Shown here: piece after piece, positions 34,969 to 46,345 of the stretch | How the letters are laid out: every line of letters starts with the position of its first letter | How positions within the stretch are numbered: position 1 is the stretch's first letter | Assembly (NCBI GenBank): GCA_948567375.1 | Contig: CAOYZS010000006.1 | Span: forward strand, 992,001 to 1,056,000 | Origin: Lunularia cruciata | Taxonomy: Eukaryota; Streptophyta; Marchantiopsida; Lunulariales; Lunulariaceae | Direction: 5' to 3' | Length of the DNA: 64,000 bases | Made by a program: the position numbers and the translations under genes | Notes under the pieces: generated by a model | Seen by the model: only the letters and a program-made list of their open reading frames with translations | Databases searched by the model: none | What the model was told of the DNA's origin: nothing

Positions 34969-35735
34969 AAACCTTCAATGTCTTGAATGGTGTTTCTTTC
35001 ATGTTCCCATGTCTCCACAAGATTGATCATATCAGCATCATCCCACACAGGTTTAGCGCTTGAGTACTTGGTATGTGTGAGACCATGAACATTCCAAAAC
35101 AACACTCTAAGGGTCTGGAATTGCTATGCGGTAGTTGATAACTTCCTTTGAGTGATCACAACTCTATTGTCTCTCAAGAGTGCAACAAAACTTGCTTGTT
35201 GAGCCTCCTTCACTTTTGCTAATTCTCCCTTCTTTGCTTGCCATTGGAGAGGTGTGAGATCAGGGTCCAACCAAATATGCCGCCCCTTCAGTAAAGCCTT
35301 GTTATCCATCACTGCATTCCTTTGAGTTTTTGAGCCAAACCTCACCAAAATGCTTCTTGGTTGTGCACCTTGTTGTCCCAATCTATATGCTTGCAAAATC
35401 TGAGGATCATGGACTCTCACAGAATCAGCAATAAACTCACACACTATGGCCTTGGTGTCTTCCTTCTTAGTCTCTGGCAAACCTGAAATTCTTAAGTTCT
35501 TCATTCTGACCAATTGGTTCTCCTTCTCAACCTCATGCTCTTGCAAGCAAGAGATTTGAGCCACCTTAGTAGCTTCAGCATAGGACTTCACCTTCACTTC
35601 TAATGTATCCACAATCTGTTGGAGCCCTCCGCCTTGTGTAGCAATATCGTTGGCTTGTGCTCCCAAGGAAGCAACTTTCTTGGTAGCATCAACCATCCCC
35701 TTGGTTAATGTTAATAGAGAGATAGAAGTCATTCT
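34969..35735 (-). pseudogene. LINE endonuclease start and ORF1 fragment
   Basis: Minus strand: ORF1 from STKGMVDATKKV through VDTLEVKVKSYAEATK, MKNLRISGLPE, AYRLGQQGAQPRSILVRFG to KLSTTA-TAG (35124-35126), then the first 50 or so endonuclease codons. ORF1 coding is uninterrupted from about 35710 to 35124. N-terminal coiled coil missing. Confidence 0.85.
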
Positions 35736-35737
35736 AG

Positions 35738-36866
35738 AACTAGCATGGCACCTTGCCTTGGATCTACTCTCACCATCTCTGAAGCTGATGTCAAGTACCA
35801 ATTGAAGACGTTGGCCAATGGTAAGGCTGAAGACCTTGATGGACTATGTGTTGAACTTCTGAAGTGGGGCGGTAGCCAACTGATTTCAGTACTCACTTCT
35901 CATTTGAATGAGGCAATCAAGTGTGGATTTACGGATAGATGGTGCTTCAAGAAGGTAGTTCTTATGCACAAGTCTGGCCAGAGAGATGTTGTCACCAATT
36001 ATCATACCATACTTGTTGGTAGTGTCTTTGCCAAGTTGTATGGTCAAATTTTGGAGTCCAGGCTGAAAAGCACAAAATTTGAGCTAAGTGCCAAGCTGGT
36101 TTCAGATCAGGCTTTAGTACTTTGGACCACCTATTGGTACTTCATGTTTTGTGGTGGAAATCCAAGGGTGTTAGGAGAGCTCTCTATGTTGCCTTTATTG
36201 ATTTCAAGAAGGCCTTTGATAAGGTGCTGAGGAAATCAGTAAGTGAGAGACTCATTGAAGTGGGTGTTTCAGCTGATCTGATTGGTGCTATCTCTAGACT
36301 CTATGAGAAAGTGATTGTGAAACTTTCATCTTTGAGCTCTCAAGATGTCCTTAGCTCAATGGGTGTGATTCAAGCTTGCTCTCTATCTCCAACTCTGTTT
36401 GGAATCTTCATCGATGATCTAGAGAGTCTACTCATGGAAGCTGGAGCTACAGGTGTACAGGTTGGCTCTTTGATGATACATGCACTCCTTTATGCAGATG
36501 ATGTAGTGCTTCTCTCCACAAATCCACAAAGTTTACAGAAGCTGTTGGATTCTCCTCTTTGCTTTTGCAATCAAACAAAGATGGAGGTGAACCTTGACAA
36601 GTCCAAGGTGATTGTGGTGGGTTCTAAAGGTGTCACACCTTTCTTTTTTGATGGACAGCAATTGGAGCAGGTTTCTTCTTATAAGTACTTGGGCCTTGAG
36701 TTTTCTCATGACTATACTTGGTCTACTTGTGTGAAGATGAGAATCAATGCAAGCTTTAGAGCTTTTTATTCACTGATGAATCGCTCTAGACTTGCTCATC
36801 TTACCACATGGGAGTTGAAGAAGGTGTTGTTCAGATCTCTTGTGCAGCCGGTGGTTCTCTCTGAGT
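35738..36866 (+). pseudogene. LINE RT fragment
   Basis: From MAPCLGSTLTISEADVKYQ through DRWCFKKV, a frameshift near 36120, then 36122-36860 with YVAFIDFKKAFDKVL, GVIQACSLSPTLF (Gly to Ala in the conserved motif), LLYADDVVLLS and SYKYLGLEFSHD. Cut at LVQPVVLS by an inverted neighbour. Confidence 0.88.
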
Positions 36867-37858
36867 CTAGAGTGGTTCATGAGTGAATACAAAGCTCTAA
36901 ACCCTGCATTGATTCTCATCTTCACACAAGTAGACAACTATAGTCATGAGAAAACTCAATGCCCAAGTATTTGTAAGAAGAAACCTGCTCCAATTGTTGT
37001 CCATCAAAAAAGAAAGGTGTGACACCTTTAGAACCCACCACAGTCACCTTGGACTTGTCAAGGTTCACCTCCATCTTTGTTTTATTGCAAAACAAGAGAA
37101 GAGAATCCAACAGCTTCTGTAAACTCTGTGGATTGGTGGAGAGAAGTACTACATCATCTGCATAAAGGAGTGCATGTAATATCAGAGAGCCAACCTGTAC
37201 ACCTGTAGCTCCAACTTCCATGAGTAGTCTCTCCAAATCATCGATGAAGATTCCAAATAGAGTTGGAGATAGAGAGCAGCCTTGAATCACACCCGTTATG
37301 CTAAGGACATCTTGAGAGCTCAAAGATGAAAGTTTCACAACCAGTTTCTCAAAGAGTCTAGAGATAGCACCAATCAGATCAGCTGAAATACAAACTTGAG
37401 TGAGTCTCTCACTTAGAGATTTCCTAAGCACCTTATCAACGGCCTTCTTGAAATTAATAAAGGCAACATAGAGAGCTCTCCCAACACCCTTGGATTTCCA
37501 CCACAAAACATGGAGTACCAATAGGTGATCCAAGGTGCTAAAGCCCGATCTGAAACCAGCTTGGCACTTAGCTCAAACATTGTACTTTTCAGCCCAAGTA
37601 CTCAACCTAGACTCCAAAATTTGACCATACAACTTGGCAAAGATACTACCAACAAGTATGGTACGGTACTTGGTGATAACATCTCTCTGGCCAGACTTGT
37701 GAATAGGAACTACCTTCTTGAAGCACCATCTATCTGGAAAGCCACACTTGATTGCCTCATTCAAATGAGAAGTGAGTACTGAAATCAGTTGGCTACCGCC
37801 CCACTTCAGAAGTTCAACACATAGTCCATCAAGGTCTTCAGCCTTACCATTGGTCAAA
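36867..37858 (-). pseudogene. LINE RT fragment, inverted relative to its left neighbour
   Basis: Minus strand 37858-37573 (NGKAEDLDGLCVELLKWGG to LSTWAEKYNV), then 37533-36922 with FINFKKAVDKVL, GVIQGCSLSPTLFGIFIDDLE and LLYADDVVLLS. The first catalytic Asp motif reads NFKKAVD, so it carries changes near the A motif. The same protein region is in the plus-strand neighbour, so 35738-37858 forms a large imperfect palindrome. Confidence 0.85.
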
Positions 37859-37879
37859 GCTTGTTTAGTCACAAAGCTT

Positions 37880-38316
37880 GTTTAGGTCCAGCAATGGAGA
37901 TGGGGATCTGATGGTTACCTTCTTCCAAAAAGCCTTAGCATTGCTCCTCAGTTCAGTGCTCAACTCAACCCCCTTGAGTCTCAAAAATGCTCACTTTTTG
38001 CACTTCACCAACTTTCTGTATGAAACAAATGCCTGATTTTGTGCAATCTGATCAAGAGACCTATCCATAACTTTGATCCTTGCCATTTTGCAGTCAGCAT
38101 CATACCACCTATTGCAAGGGAGACCAAGTCTCTTCCTGTGAGAACCTCTTGGAAAGAAAGTAGTTGATGTAGATTGAAGAAGCTCAACCAACTGATCACT
38201 ACGTTGTTGAAAATCAGAACTTCACTCCATAAAACTCCACTTCTCTTGGATAGCTTGTTGGTACAATTCTCTCTTGTGAAAATCTAGATGAAGTTTTCCT
38301 CTAAAGGCATGGCCAA
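37880..38316 (-). pseudogene. LINE linker fragment
   Basis: Minus-strand HAFRGKLHLDFHKREL, SDFQQRSDQ, RKRLGLPCNRWYDADCK and SYRKLVKCKK codons. Joined at 38317 to the endonuclease start with most of the endonuclease deleted. Confidence 0.8.
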
Positions 38317-40790
38317 TGAAACCTTCAATGTCTTGAATGGTGTTTCCTTCATGTTCCCATGTCTCCACAAGATTAATCAGATCAGCATCATCCCACAAAG
38401 GCTTAGCGCTGGAGTACTTGGTTTGTGTGAGCCCATACACATTCCAAAACAACACTCTAAGGGTTTGGAATTGCTATGCAATAGCTGACAATTTCTTTTG
38501 AGAAATCACAGCTCTATTATCTCTCAAGAATGCAACAAAGCCTGCTTGTTGAGCCTCCTTCACTTTTGCTAATTCTCCCTTCTTTGCTTGCCATTGGAGA
38601 GATGTGAGATCAGGATCTAACTAGATGCGCCGCCCCTTCAATATAGCCTTGTTTGCCATCACTAAATTCCTTGGAGTTTCTGAGCCAAACCTCACCAAAG
38701 TGCTTCTTGGTTGTGCACCTTGCTATCCCAATCTATATGCTTGCACAATTTGAGGATCATGGACTCTCAAAGAATCAGCAATAAATTCACAGACTATGGC
38801 CTTGGTATCTTCCTTCTCAATCTCTGGCAAACCTGAAATCCTCAAGTTTTTCATTCTCACCAATTGGTTCTCCTTTTCAACCTCATGCTCTTGCAAGTAA
38901 GAGATTTGAGCCACCTTAGTAGCTTGAGCATAAGACTTCATCTTCACTTCTAATGTGTCCACAATTTGTTGGAGCCCTCCGCTTTGTGTAGCAATGTCGT
39001 TGGCTTGTACTCCCAAAGATGCAACCTTCTTGGTAGCATCTACCATCCCCTTGGTTGATGTTAACAATGAGATAGTACTCTTCTTTAGGTCTTGAATCTC
39101 TTGGTTGACCAAGTTCAATGACTCTTTTACAGTGCTGATCTCAACCTTTACAACGTCCATATCAGTCATGAGAGTACTCATGCACTGGGACATAGGTGCA
39201 AAAAAGCTTCTAAGCTCTTTGTGGAAATTATTAGATTTCTTGTACATTTCAGCTAATTGTTGTTGCTTCAAGGCTATATCTGCAATGTCTTTCACCATCT
39301 TGGACTTCTCCATTATGCCAATCACTAATCACTCACAATCAATCTAGAAGCTTTACTTCCAACACCAAAACTTCAAGATTTTCAAGTAAGCTTAGCTACA
39401 ATTTTACATCACTAAGTACTACTAGCTAGGTATTGAAAGAAGGAATTGGAGAAGTTGGTTCTAATGAGATAAGAATCACCTCATTTGGACATGTGAATGT
39501 AAAGATATTACATTCCAAATTAGTGGTGCACAAAGCTACCAAAGGCTGCGAAAATTGGGGTACACAGAGTTCCAAATCTATCCTCTAAACTCTGTCAATA
39601 ATTTTTCAATGTAAAAGCTTGAGTGAGCTGATTCTAATGACACAAAGATCACTTCATTTGGATCATTGAGTACAAAGATACAATGGTCTGAATTTGCACT
39701 TCACAATGTTGTGATGTCCAAAGAGTCACAGATCTCAAGTTGTCACAACTTCCTTGTCTGATCTCCAATTAAAAGAAATCAAAGCTCAATAGAAACCTTG
39801 CACAGTGCTTGTTCTATTGCCTCAAAAAACACTTGATTTGGACCTATAAGTCCAGAGCAATCCTACTTCACATGTGTAGAATTTAACACCAAGTACTTGG
39901 AAGTATTGAAGTGAAGAAAATGGTCATATCATCTGCATTAGATATCCAAATTTTTCATTTATAGATTCAATAGAAAGCCTATGACAATTTAATTCTTATG
40001 ACACAAGAATCACCTGAATTGGGTTTGTGAGTGAGGAGAACATGCCATGCAAAGTTGGAACTCTAAACACCAAGATGCATGAAATGTGACAGAATGAGAA
40101 TTGCCACCACTGCTTGCTCAAACCTCTATGTGCTACAAATTTGGACTTGAAACAGAGCTTTTAACTCACACATTCTGATGCCGCAATTTTCATTTGATTT
40201 GCACTTTTGATTGCAGAGCAATCCTCTCCCCAATTCTTGCACATTCACATAGATTGCCGAGAGCTTTCTCAGAATTGAAAAATCCAGAACCCTCTGTGTA
40301 CTTCTCCAAACTGGGCAAGCTTTACCTTAAAAGAAATCTCTCAGCATAAGGCTTAGAATGAGATACCAATCACTCCATTTGCTTGAGTATTTGCAGAGGT
40401 ACAATCATTTGAAATTGCAGCTCAAACCCTAAAATCTGCCAAAGATAATAGAATTCGAACCCTTGTACTTTTTGCACAAAAGTGGTCTTCACACGTGCTT
40501 GATATCAATCGAAAAAGCAGGTCAAGGCGCATCCAGTGCCACAAAAATCACTCCATTTGGACTTTTTATGATGAAGAAACAAACTCTCAAATGTGGATCC
40601 TCTGTCAAAAAATTCAATCACTCATAACTTTCTGCACACAGCTCAAAATGTTACAATCTTGATGGCCATAGAAATATCTTGGCAAGGCGCTTTTAACAAG
40701 TTTAAATTAACAAGGTTTTAGGGTTTTAGGGTTTGGACAAGTAGCGGTTGAGATATGACACTTCAAACTTTCAGGGAATCTCTTCTCTCT
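38317..40790 (-). mobile_element. LINE 5' portion: leader, ORF1 and first endonuclease codons
   Basis: On the minus strand 40790-39326 is a full-length leader with the reiterated module. ORF1 follows at 39313-38500 (MEKSKMVKDIADIALK coiled coil, then MKNLRISGLPEIEKED, AYRLG), with a TAG near 38723 and another stop near 38622. The endonuclease start is at 38455-38325. 40790 is probably close to the natural 5' end of the family, since the copy at 43259 begins with comparable sequence. Confidence 0.8.
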
Positions 40791-41723
40791 TCTCCTTCGA
40801 AACACTCCTCACTCACCCAGTGTTAGAATTAGTGGAGGAATTCGGAATTGTGAAACCCGAGGGCAGAGTAGTAGGAAGTGAAGTTACTTTGGGTTTGGGT
40901 TTGAAATCTGAAGAAGAAGTAAACATCGGATCGGATCAGTAACTGATTTGAGATTTGAATAGGTAGATATGAAGAGGTGCATTGTCATTTCGGATCTACA
41001 GGTTTGTAAAGTCATTAGGAAGATGTGCATTACGAAGATAATTGTCAATTGTTTCACTATTTAAGAGTGGCATTCGCAGTATTATGTTGTTCAATGCTCA
41101 TAATTCTAAGAATAGATAAAGCAAAGTGCTGTGAAGTAGTGCTCGTCGCTTGAGCTTGATTCCGAGTATCAACTTTGTGTTTGTGTTTGTGAGTGTGTGG
41201 AGAAATTCAAAGTACAAGTCAGTGTGCTTGTTGGATGTTGGATTCCGCAACCTTGATCTTTATTCGGTGTGTTTGATCCTAAGTGAGTGCAATCGAAGCA
41301 ATGCAATTTGAGAGGATTTGTAGTGTTGGTAGTATTCTACATTTGTGAGTGCAGTGCGAAGTTGATGTGAAACAATTTTGATCGAGCAAGTTGTGCCTTC
41401 AGTGGAGGGGTGGAACAGAATTCTGAGTGAAGTCATTTTGCAGTGAAATGCCATTTCCGGGAGAGCCTAAATCATCACAATCAAGATTGTTTAGAAAGAT
41501 TTGATGGAGTTGTGATTAAGAAGTGTTAATTTGTGACAAGATTGCAAATCAGTGCTTGTTACTCTATTCAGGGTGTGGTTTGTACCTGAGAGATTAAAGA
41601 TGCAACCAAGAAGAACCGCAATTGTTACTTTGCTTCGTATTTGACCAATTCTGACTTGTATCTCTATGGGAACAAACTTTACTTACCTAATTACCACAAA
41701 AGTGATATTGCCGGGTTATCACA
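40791..41723 (+). mobile_element. 3' part of a gypsy family A LTR
   Basis: Matches 26130-27056 and the inverse of the solo LTR's start. It contains the LTR ORF C-terminus (LELVEEFGIVKPEG to KSEEEVNIGSDQ, 40830-40942) and ends CCGGGTTATCACA at 41723. The rest of the LTR is missing. It is abutted on both sides by LINE sequence. Confidence 0.75.
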
Positions 41724-41729
41724 ACATCT

Positions 41730-41865
41730 GAACAATCTGTAACAAATTGGTCCGATGTAAACTAACCTCGGTCATGTACTTCCCTAACGCTAAAGCTTCA
41801 ACCTATAAGAGAGTTGAGAAATCACTACAAGTAATGTGATGTCTAACTCTAATCTGCATGTAACA
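41730..41865 (-). mobile_element. LINE fragment, last ORF2 codons
   Basis: Minus-strand AACAAATTGGTCC hairpin block and the codons back to RVRHHITCSD. Tail and 3' UTR absent. Confidence 0.7.
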
Positions 41866-42508
41866 ATGAAACAATGAAATATAAAGCCTGAAAGACCCAA
41901 AGAGTCAAAAGGTTAGAAACACAATACAAAACACATGAAATATGAGCCTAGGCAAGAGCATAGGGCATCTGACCAATTAGTAACAAATTGGTCCGATGGA
42001 AACTAACTTCTGTCATGTACTACCCTAATGCTAAAGCATCAACCTCTAAGAGAGTTGAGAAATCACTACAAGTAATCTGATGTCTAACTCTAATCTGCAT
42101 GTAACAAGGGCAATCAACAAACACATGATGCTCATCCTCAAATTTGCTCATAGTACACAATTTGCAAAGTTGCATGGAGTGCTCTATCTACTGCCAATGT
42201 CCTTGTTCTACTTCTAGTCTATGAGAACTAGTTCTATATTGAGCGATAACATGTCTAAGTGAAGTATAAATCCTAGCCAAGAGATAATCTTGATCACAAT
42301 ATACCAACATAGGATAAGCAAAGCCAAACCTGATTGAATAATAGAATAGAACATAGAATAATCTTGATCTATTAGGAAAAACACACCTGATTGCCTCATT
42401 CAAGAGAGAAGTGAGTACTAGAATCAGATGGCTACTACCCCACTTAAGTAGTTCAACACATAGTCTATCCAGGTCTTCAGCCTTACCATTGGCCAACTTC
42501 TTCAATTG
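41866..42508 (-). mobile_element. LINE 3' end plus RT fragment
   Basis: Tail CAATGAAACAATGAAA, 3' UTR with a mutated CCTAGG hairpin, Cys/His and upstream codons to 42320, a short unrelated AT-rich spacer (42320-42360), then the ALTSLLNEAIRC region and QLKKLANGKAEDLD codons (42361-42508). Confidence 0.75.
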
Positions 42509-43258
42509 AACAATGAACAATGAAATATAAAGCCTGAAAGACCCAAAGAGTCAAAAGGCTGGAAACACAATATAAAACACATGAAATGTGACCCTAGGCA
42601 AGGGCCTAGGCCATCTGACCAATCTGTAACAATTTGTCCGATGTAAACTAACCTCTGTCATGTACTTCCCTAACGCTAAAGCTTCAACCTGTAAAAGAGT
42701 TGAGAAATCACTACAAGTAATGTGATGTCTAACTCTAATCTGCATGTAACAAGGGCAAACAATCAACACATGATGCTCATCCTCAACTTTACTCATAATA
42801 CACAATTTGCAAAGTCGCATGGAGTGCTCTATCTGCTGCCAACGTCCTCGTTCTACTTCTAGTCTATGAGAACTAGTTCTATATTGAGCAATAACATGTC
42901 TAAGTGAAGTAGAAATCCTAGCCAAGAGATAATCTTGCTCACAATACACCAACATAGGATTTACAAACTGCTGATAGAACACCATCTTGGTACTGGGCTG
43001 CTGCCATAAGCAAAGTTAGAATTGCTCCTTGATCACTTCTCATAGTGCAATAGGCTCCAACCTCCAATGTTGCTCACAAACATTCCACTTGGTGGCCCAT
43101 GCAACCAGATTTGTATACCAACCGACAGATAGAGTGGCAGAAAAAGCTTGGTAGGGAAGTCTCTCATGCTCCATGGACCTCACCTTAGTGGCATATGTGA
43201 TAGCTAAAAACAAAGCTTCAGCCTCAAGAGGTAAAAACCCGGTTTCAGCAAGCATCAA
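42509..43258 (-). pseudogene. LINE 3' end and ORF2 C-terminal part
   Basis: Tail AACAATGAACAATGAAATATA, hairpins, then ORF2 from 42551 upward: SKVEDEHHVLIVCPC, NPMLVYCEQDYLLARIS, and upstream of a stop near 43030, LAETGFLPLEAEALFLAITYATKV. Ends at the junction with the plus-strand leader. Confidence 0.85.
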
Positions 43259-44313
43259 GAGGTGGGAGAAGGAAATTTTCGAAAGTTTGAGAGAGGAGAT
43301 TTTCCCAAAAATTCAGAAAGTCATATCTCAGCACTTGCTTATCCAAACCTTGCGTTTTTTTTTTGTTTGAAGCGCCTCGCCAAGAGCTTTCCATGGACAC
43401 CAAGATGGCATGATTTTGAGCCTTGTTGCAAAAGTTATGGGTACTTGAATTTTCTGACAGAGGTTCAATATTTGAGAGTTCGTTTCTTCATCATCAGGAA
43501 TCCAAATTGAATGATTTTTGTGGCAGTGGATGCGCCTTGAAAAGCTCTTTCGATAGATATCAAGCATGCTGAAAATCCACATCTGTGCAGAGAGTTACAA
43601 GGATTCGAATTCTGTCATCTTTGGCAGATTTTAGGGTTTGGACTATAAATTCGAATGACTGTATCTCTGCCACTACTTGGTCAAATGGAGTGATTAATGT
43701 CTCATTAGAAGCGCTATGCTAAGAGCTTTCTTTCAAGGTAAAGCTTGTCCAGTTTGGAGCAGTAATTTGGGAGATCTGGATTTTTCAATTCTGAGAAAGT
43801 TTTGAGTAGTCCTTGTTATTGTGCGAGAATTTGGAAGGCTATTGCTCTGTGGTCACAATTGCAAATCCAGTGAAAATTGCTACATCAGAATCTATGATTT
43901 CCAAGCTCTTTTCAAGGTCAAGCTTGTAGCACATGGAGGTCTGAGCAAGCAGTGGTGGTCATTCTCATTCTGTCACATCTCGTGCATCTTGGTGTTTGGA
44001 GTACCAACTTTGAAGTGCCAGTTATCCTCATTCACAGATCCAATCTAGGTGATCCTTGTGTCGTAAGAACCACATGGTCATAGGCTTTCTATTGAGTTCA
44101 TAGTTGATAGATTTGGATATCCAACGTAGATGATATGACCATTTGTTTCACTGTAGCACTTGCAACTACTTGGTGTTAAAATCTGCACATGTGAAGTAGG
44201 ACTGCTCTGTACTTATAGGTCCAAATCAAGTGGTTTTTGTGGCAATAGAACAAGCATTGTGCAAGGTTTCTATAGAGATTTGATTTGTAGAAATTGAAGG
44301 TCAAATAAGGAAG
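43259..44313 (+). mobile_element. LINE 5' leader, first part of the best LINE copy
   Basis: About 1,055 bp of non-coding leader (module copies near 43365, 43500, 43685, 44040 and 44225). It is interrupted by the methyltransferase gypsy element and resumes at 54295, as shown by the uninterrupted equivalent at 7690-7720. Confidence 0.85.
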
Positions 44314-44992
44314 TGTCGTGCGTATATACATTGCTACATAACATACATCGCTACATAACATACATCGCTGTCAACATCATACACTATAAAAGCACAACTC
44401 ACACATAAGTCATACATAGACTCTAAAGTGCCACAATAATCAGATTGCTTAACACTTTCAACTCAACTCAACTCAGATCAGTACTTGATCTGTCACTCTA
44501 TAAACTGCCAACAACTGGGCACTGATTACAGTCAAGCCACACCCACTCAAGCATAGAGAATCCAGGTGACGCTCGCCGGCCTCTGTCCACCATAGCCAGG
44601 AACTCGAAGGCTCAACATCAGAGAAGTGAGCTCTCTGGAGCTCACTTCGAAACTATACTCCCTGGACTCGAGCTAGCCCTGAAACCCTAATGGTCCCGCT
44701 GACGGCACACTCGACGGTGCAAACGGTGCAAAGTGACGGTGGGCCCCACCGTGAAGTCAGTACCCCGAACATGAAATCTAACCGTCGGAAAGTAGTCCCT
44801 GAGAAACAGCTAGAATAACTCTAACTACCATCACTGGAACTCCAGTGTCCGAGCATCTAGATGCGGAACTACAAATGGCGTGACAGCTGTCGTGCGTATA
44901 TACATCGCTACACAACATACATCGCTGTCAACATCATACACTATAAAAGCACAACTCACACATAAGTCATACATAGACTCTAAAGTGCCACA
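44314..44992 (-). repeat. 3' LTR region with block order A-B-A
   Basis: Minus order: block A (44992-44888, 105 bp, beginning TGTGGCACTTTAGAG right after the polypurine tract), the dinucleotide GC, block B (44885-44437, 449 bp, beginning TGTCACGCC), then a second A (44435-44314, 122 bp). The outer A has a 17-bp unit (CATCGCTACATAACATA) duplicated compared with the inner A. The A/B joint contains the 10-bp palindrome GACAGCTGTC. Confidence 0.85.
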
Positions 44993-45005
44993 ATCGCCCC
45001 CCTAG
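44993..45005 (-). other. Polypurine tract
   Basis: Minus strand AGGGGGGCGAT just before TGTGGCAC. It marks the start of the reverse-transcribed 3' LTR at 44992. The 160 bases between it and the coding stop at 45162 show nothing else. Confidence 0.7.
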
Positions 45006-45161
45006 CTGGCGGTTAGGTCCCTCTAACTCCAGATAGCCATCTACTCTAAGTATATGGTATACCCTCTAATGGGCAAAGATCAGGAGGCCGGGTGCTATGG
45101 AGCCCCATCGTTAGTCGCCTGTCTGCAATCTATACCAAATAAAGAATGAACTAGCTATAGG

Positions 45162-45536
45162 TCAAGTACATCTAGGACATAACCACTGTCCCTGAGGAAC
45201 CACCGTGAGGGGAGGAGTCATACATGCCATATGCCATCCTCTCGAACAGCTATCACACACTAACATAGTAGCAGCTCCACCAGAAGAGCCACATAACATA
45301 CACCTCAAGCCTGCACGTACAAGTGCCAAGCTTGGGTCCATAGTACCATCAATGTTTGGGAGGTCGCATGGCGCACAATTGCGCACATGATCCTTCCAAA
45401 CAACACCATCACGTCCTTCTAACACAAGGACTCCAGATGGCAAAACCTCGCGCACTCTCAAGATAGTGCGGCCTGTAGAAACATCAAGTGTCGTCGGTGC
45501 TGTCTGCTGTAGATATACATAGTCGCTTGGATGAAA
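45162..45536 (-). pseudogene. Integrase C-terminal extension with PHD finger
   Basis: In frame with the integrase core after a single TGA (45537-45539). It contains the DYVYLQQ strand typical of the integrase C-terminal barrel, and then a Cys4-His-Cys3 PHD finger: CMLC, CDSC, WHMAC and CPRC, with the diagnostic Trp-His, ending at the stop at 45162. PHD fingers commonly read the methylation state of the histone H3 tail. In chromoviruses a chromodomain sits at this place and steers integration, so a targeting role is a reasonable inference. Confidence 0.85.
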
Positions 45537-46345
45537 TCAATGGATTGAGGGTCTATAACCTCCTCCTCGAATGGTAGCATAGCGTAAAGTATCTCTATGC
45601 TGAGCAATCACCAAGTTCTCGAAGGCCATCGGCATCACTCTCCGAAAGATCTCTGCCCGCTGAGAACATGTGCTCATCCATACATCAGGGTCATCCAAGT
45701 CCAAAACTATAGTAGCATCTCGACGAATGGCTGCAGGTAAATCTGGATCTCGTCCATAGAGTAGAAAGTATGGAGAGAAGGATGCTAAGGAGGCTTGCCG
45801 GCTGAACCGATAGCCCATGGCCAACCAAGGTAACTGGAGATCCCAATCTCCCAAGTGGCCTCTCTGCAAACCATACTTTTGCAATCCTCTCTTCACCGTT
45901 TGAACCACTCTCTCTGCTAAGCCATCTGCCTCAGGGTGATCTCGGGATGTAGTATGATGATCAATCAAAGCCTTGTCACACAAGACCTGAAACTCTCCCA
46001 AGAACTCTGTACCCTGATCAGTCAAAACCTCAGCTGGTGCACCAAAATGACTAAGAACTCGATCCAAGAACGAGTAAGTTGTCCCTTCACTAGACTTGTC
46101 AGGAAGTGCCACCAACTCAATCCACTTGGAGAAGTGCTCCACCATCACCAAAACATACCAATGATGTCTCACAGTCAGCGGTAAAGGTCCGGCGAAGTCC
46201 AAACTCCAACGGTAACCCAATCCCATGATAGGTAATGGGTGTAACTGTGGCGTAGGAGCATTGAATGATGCTCTAACTCGGTCACAAACCACACATCTGG
46301 CAACAAACCACACATCTGGCAACAAACCACACATCTGGCAACAAA
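45537..46345 (-). pseudogene. Integrase catalytic core
   Basis: Open from about 46379. Catalytic residues: Asp in SLDFAGPLP, Asp in LTDQGTEFLGEF and Glu in HPEADGLAERVVQ, the D,D,E triad of retroviral-type integrases. SPYFLLYGRDPDLP follows as in Ty3/gypsy. The core is in a different frame from the upstream zinc finger because of the 19-bp triplication at 46282-46338. TGA at 45537 replaces a likely Arg codon (CGA). Confidence 0.9.
46282..46338. repeat. Three tandem 19-bp units inside integrase
   Basis: Units 46282-46300, 46301-46319 and 46320-46338, each close to CAACAAACCACACATCTGG. Two extra units add 38 bases. The upstream frame class and the downstream frame class become equal when 38 bases are subtracted, so the array alone explains the frame change immediately after the Cys-X2-Cys of the integrase zinc finger. 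Confidence 0.9.

Noticed and set aside
40710-40740. Telomere-like TTTTAGGG units
   Set aside because: Only two units, inside the LINE leader, where GATTTTAGGGTTTG is a normal leader phrase. Not an interstitial telomere.
43820-44048. Small ORFs in the LINE leader as possible leader peptides
   Set aside because: Not conserved in frame between the leaders at 7200-7440 and 43820-44048, and they contain the degenerate module.
44380-44395. Plus-strand TATA-like CACTATAAAAGC in the LTR A block as the element's promoter
   Set aside because: The element's genes are on the minus strand, so this box points the wrong way. It could serve antisense transcription, but nothing else supports that.
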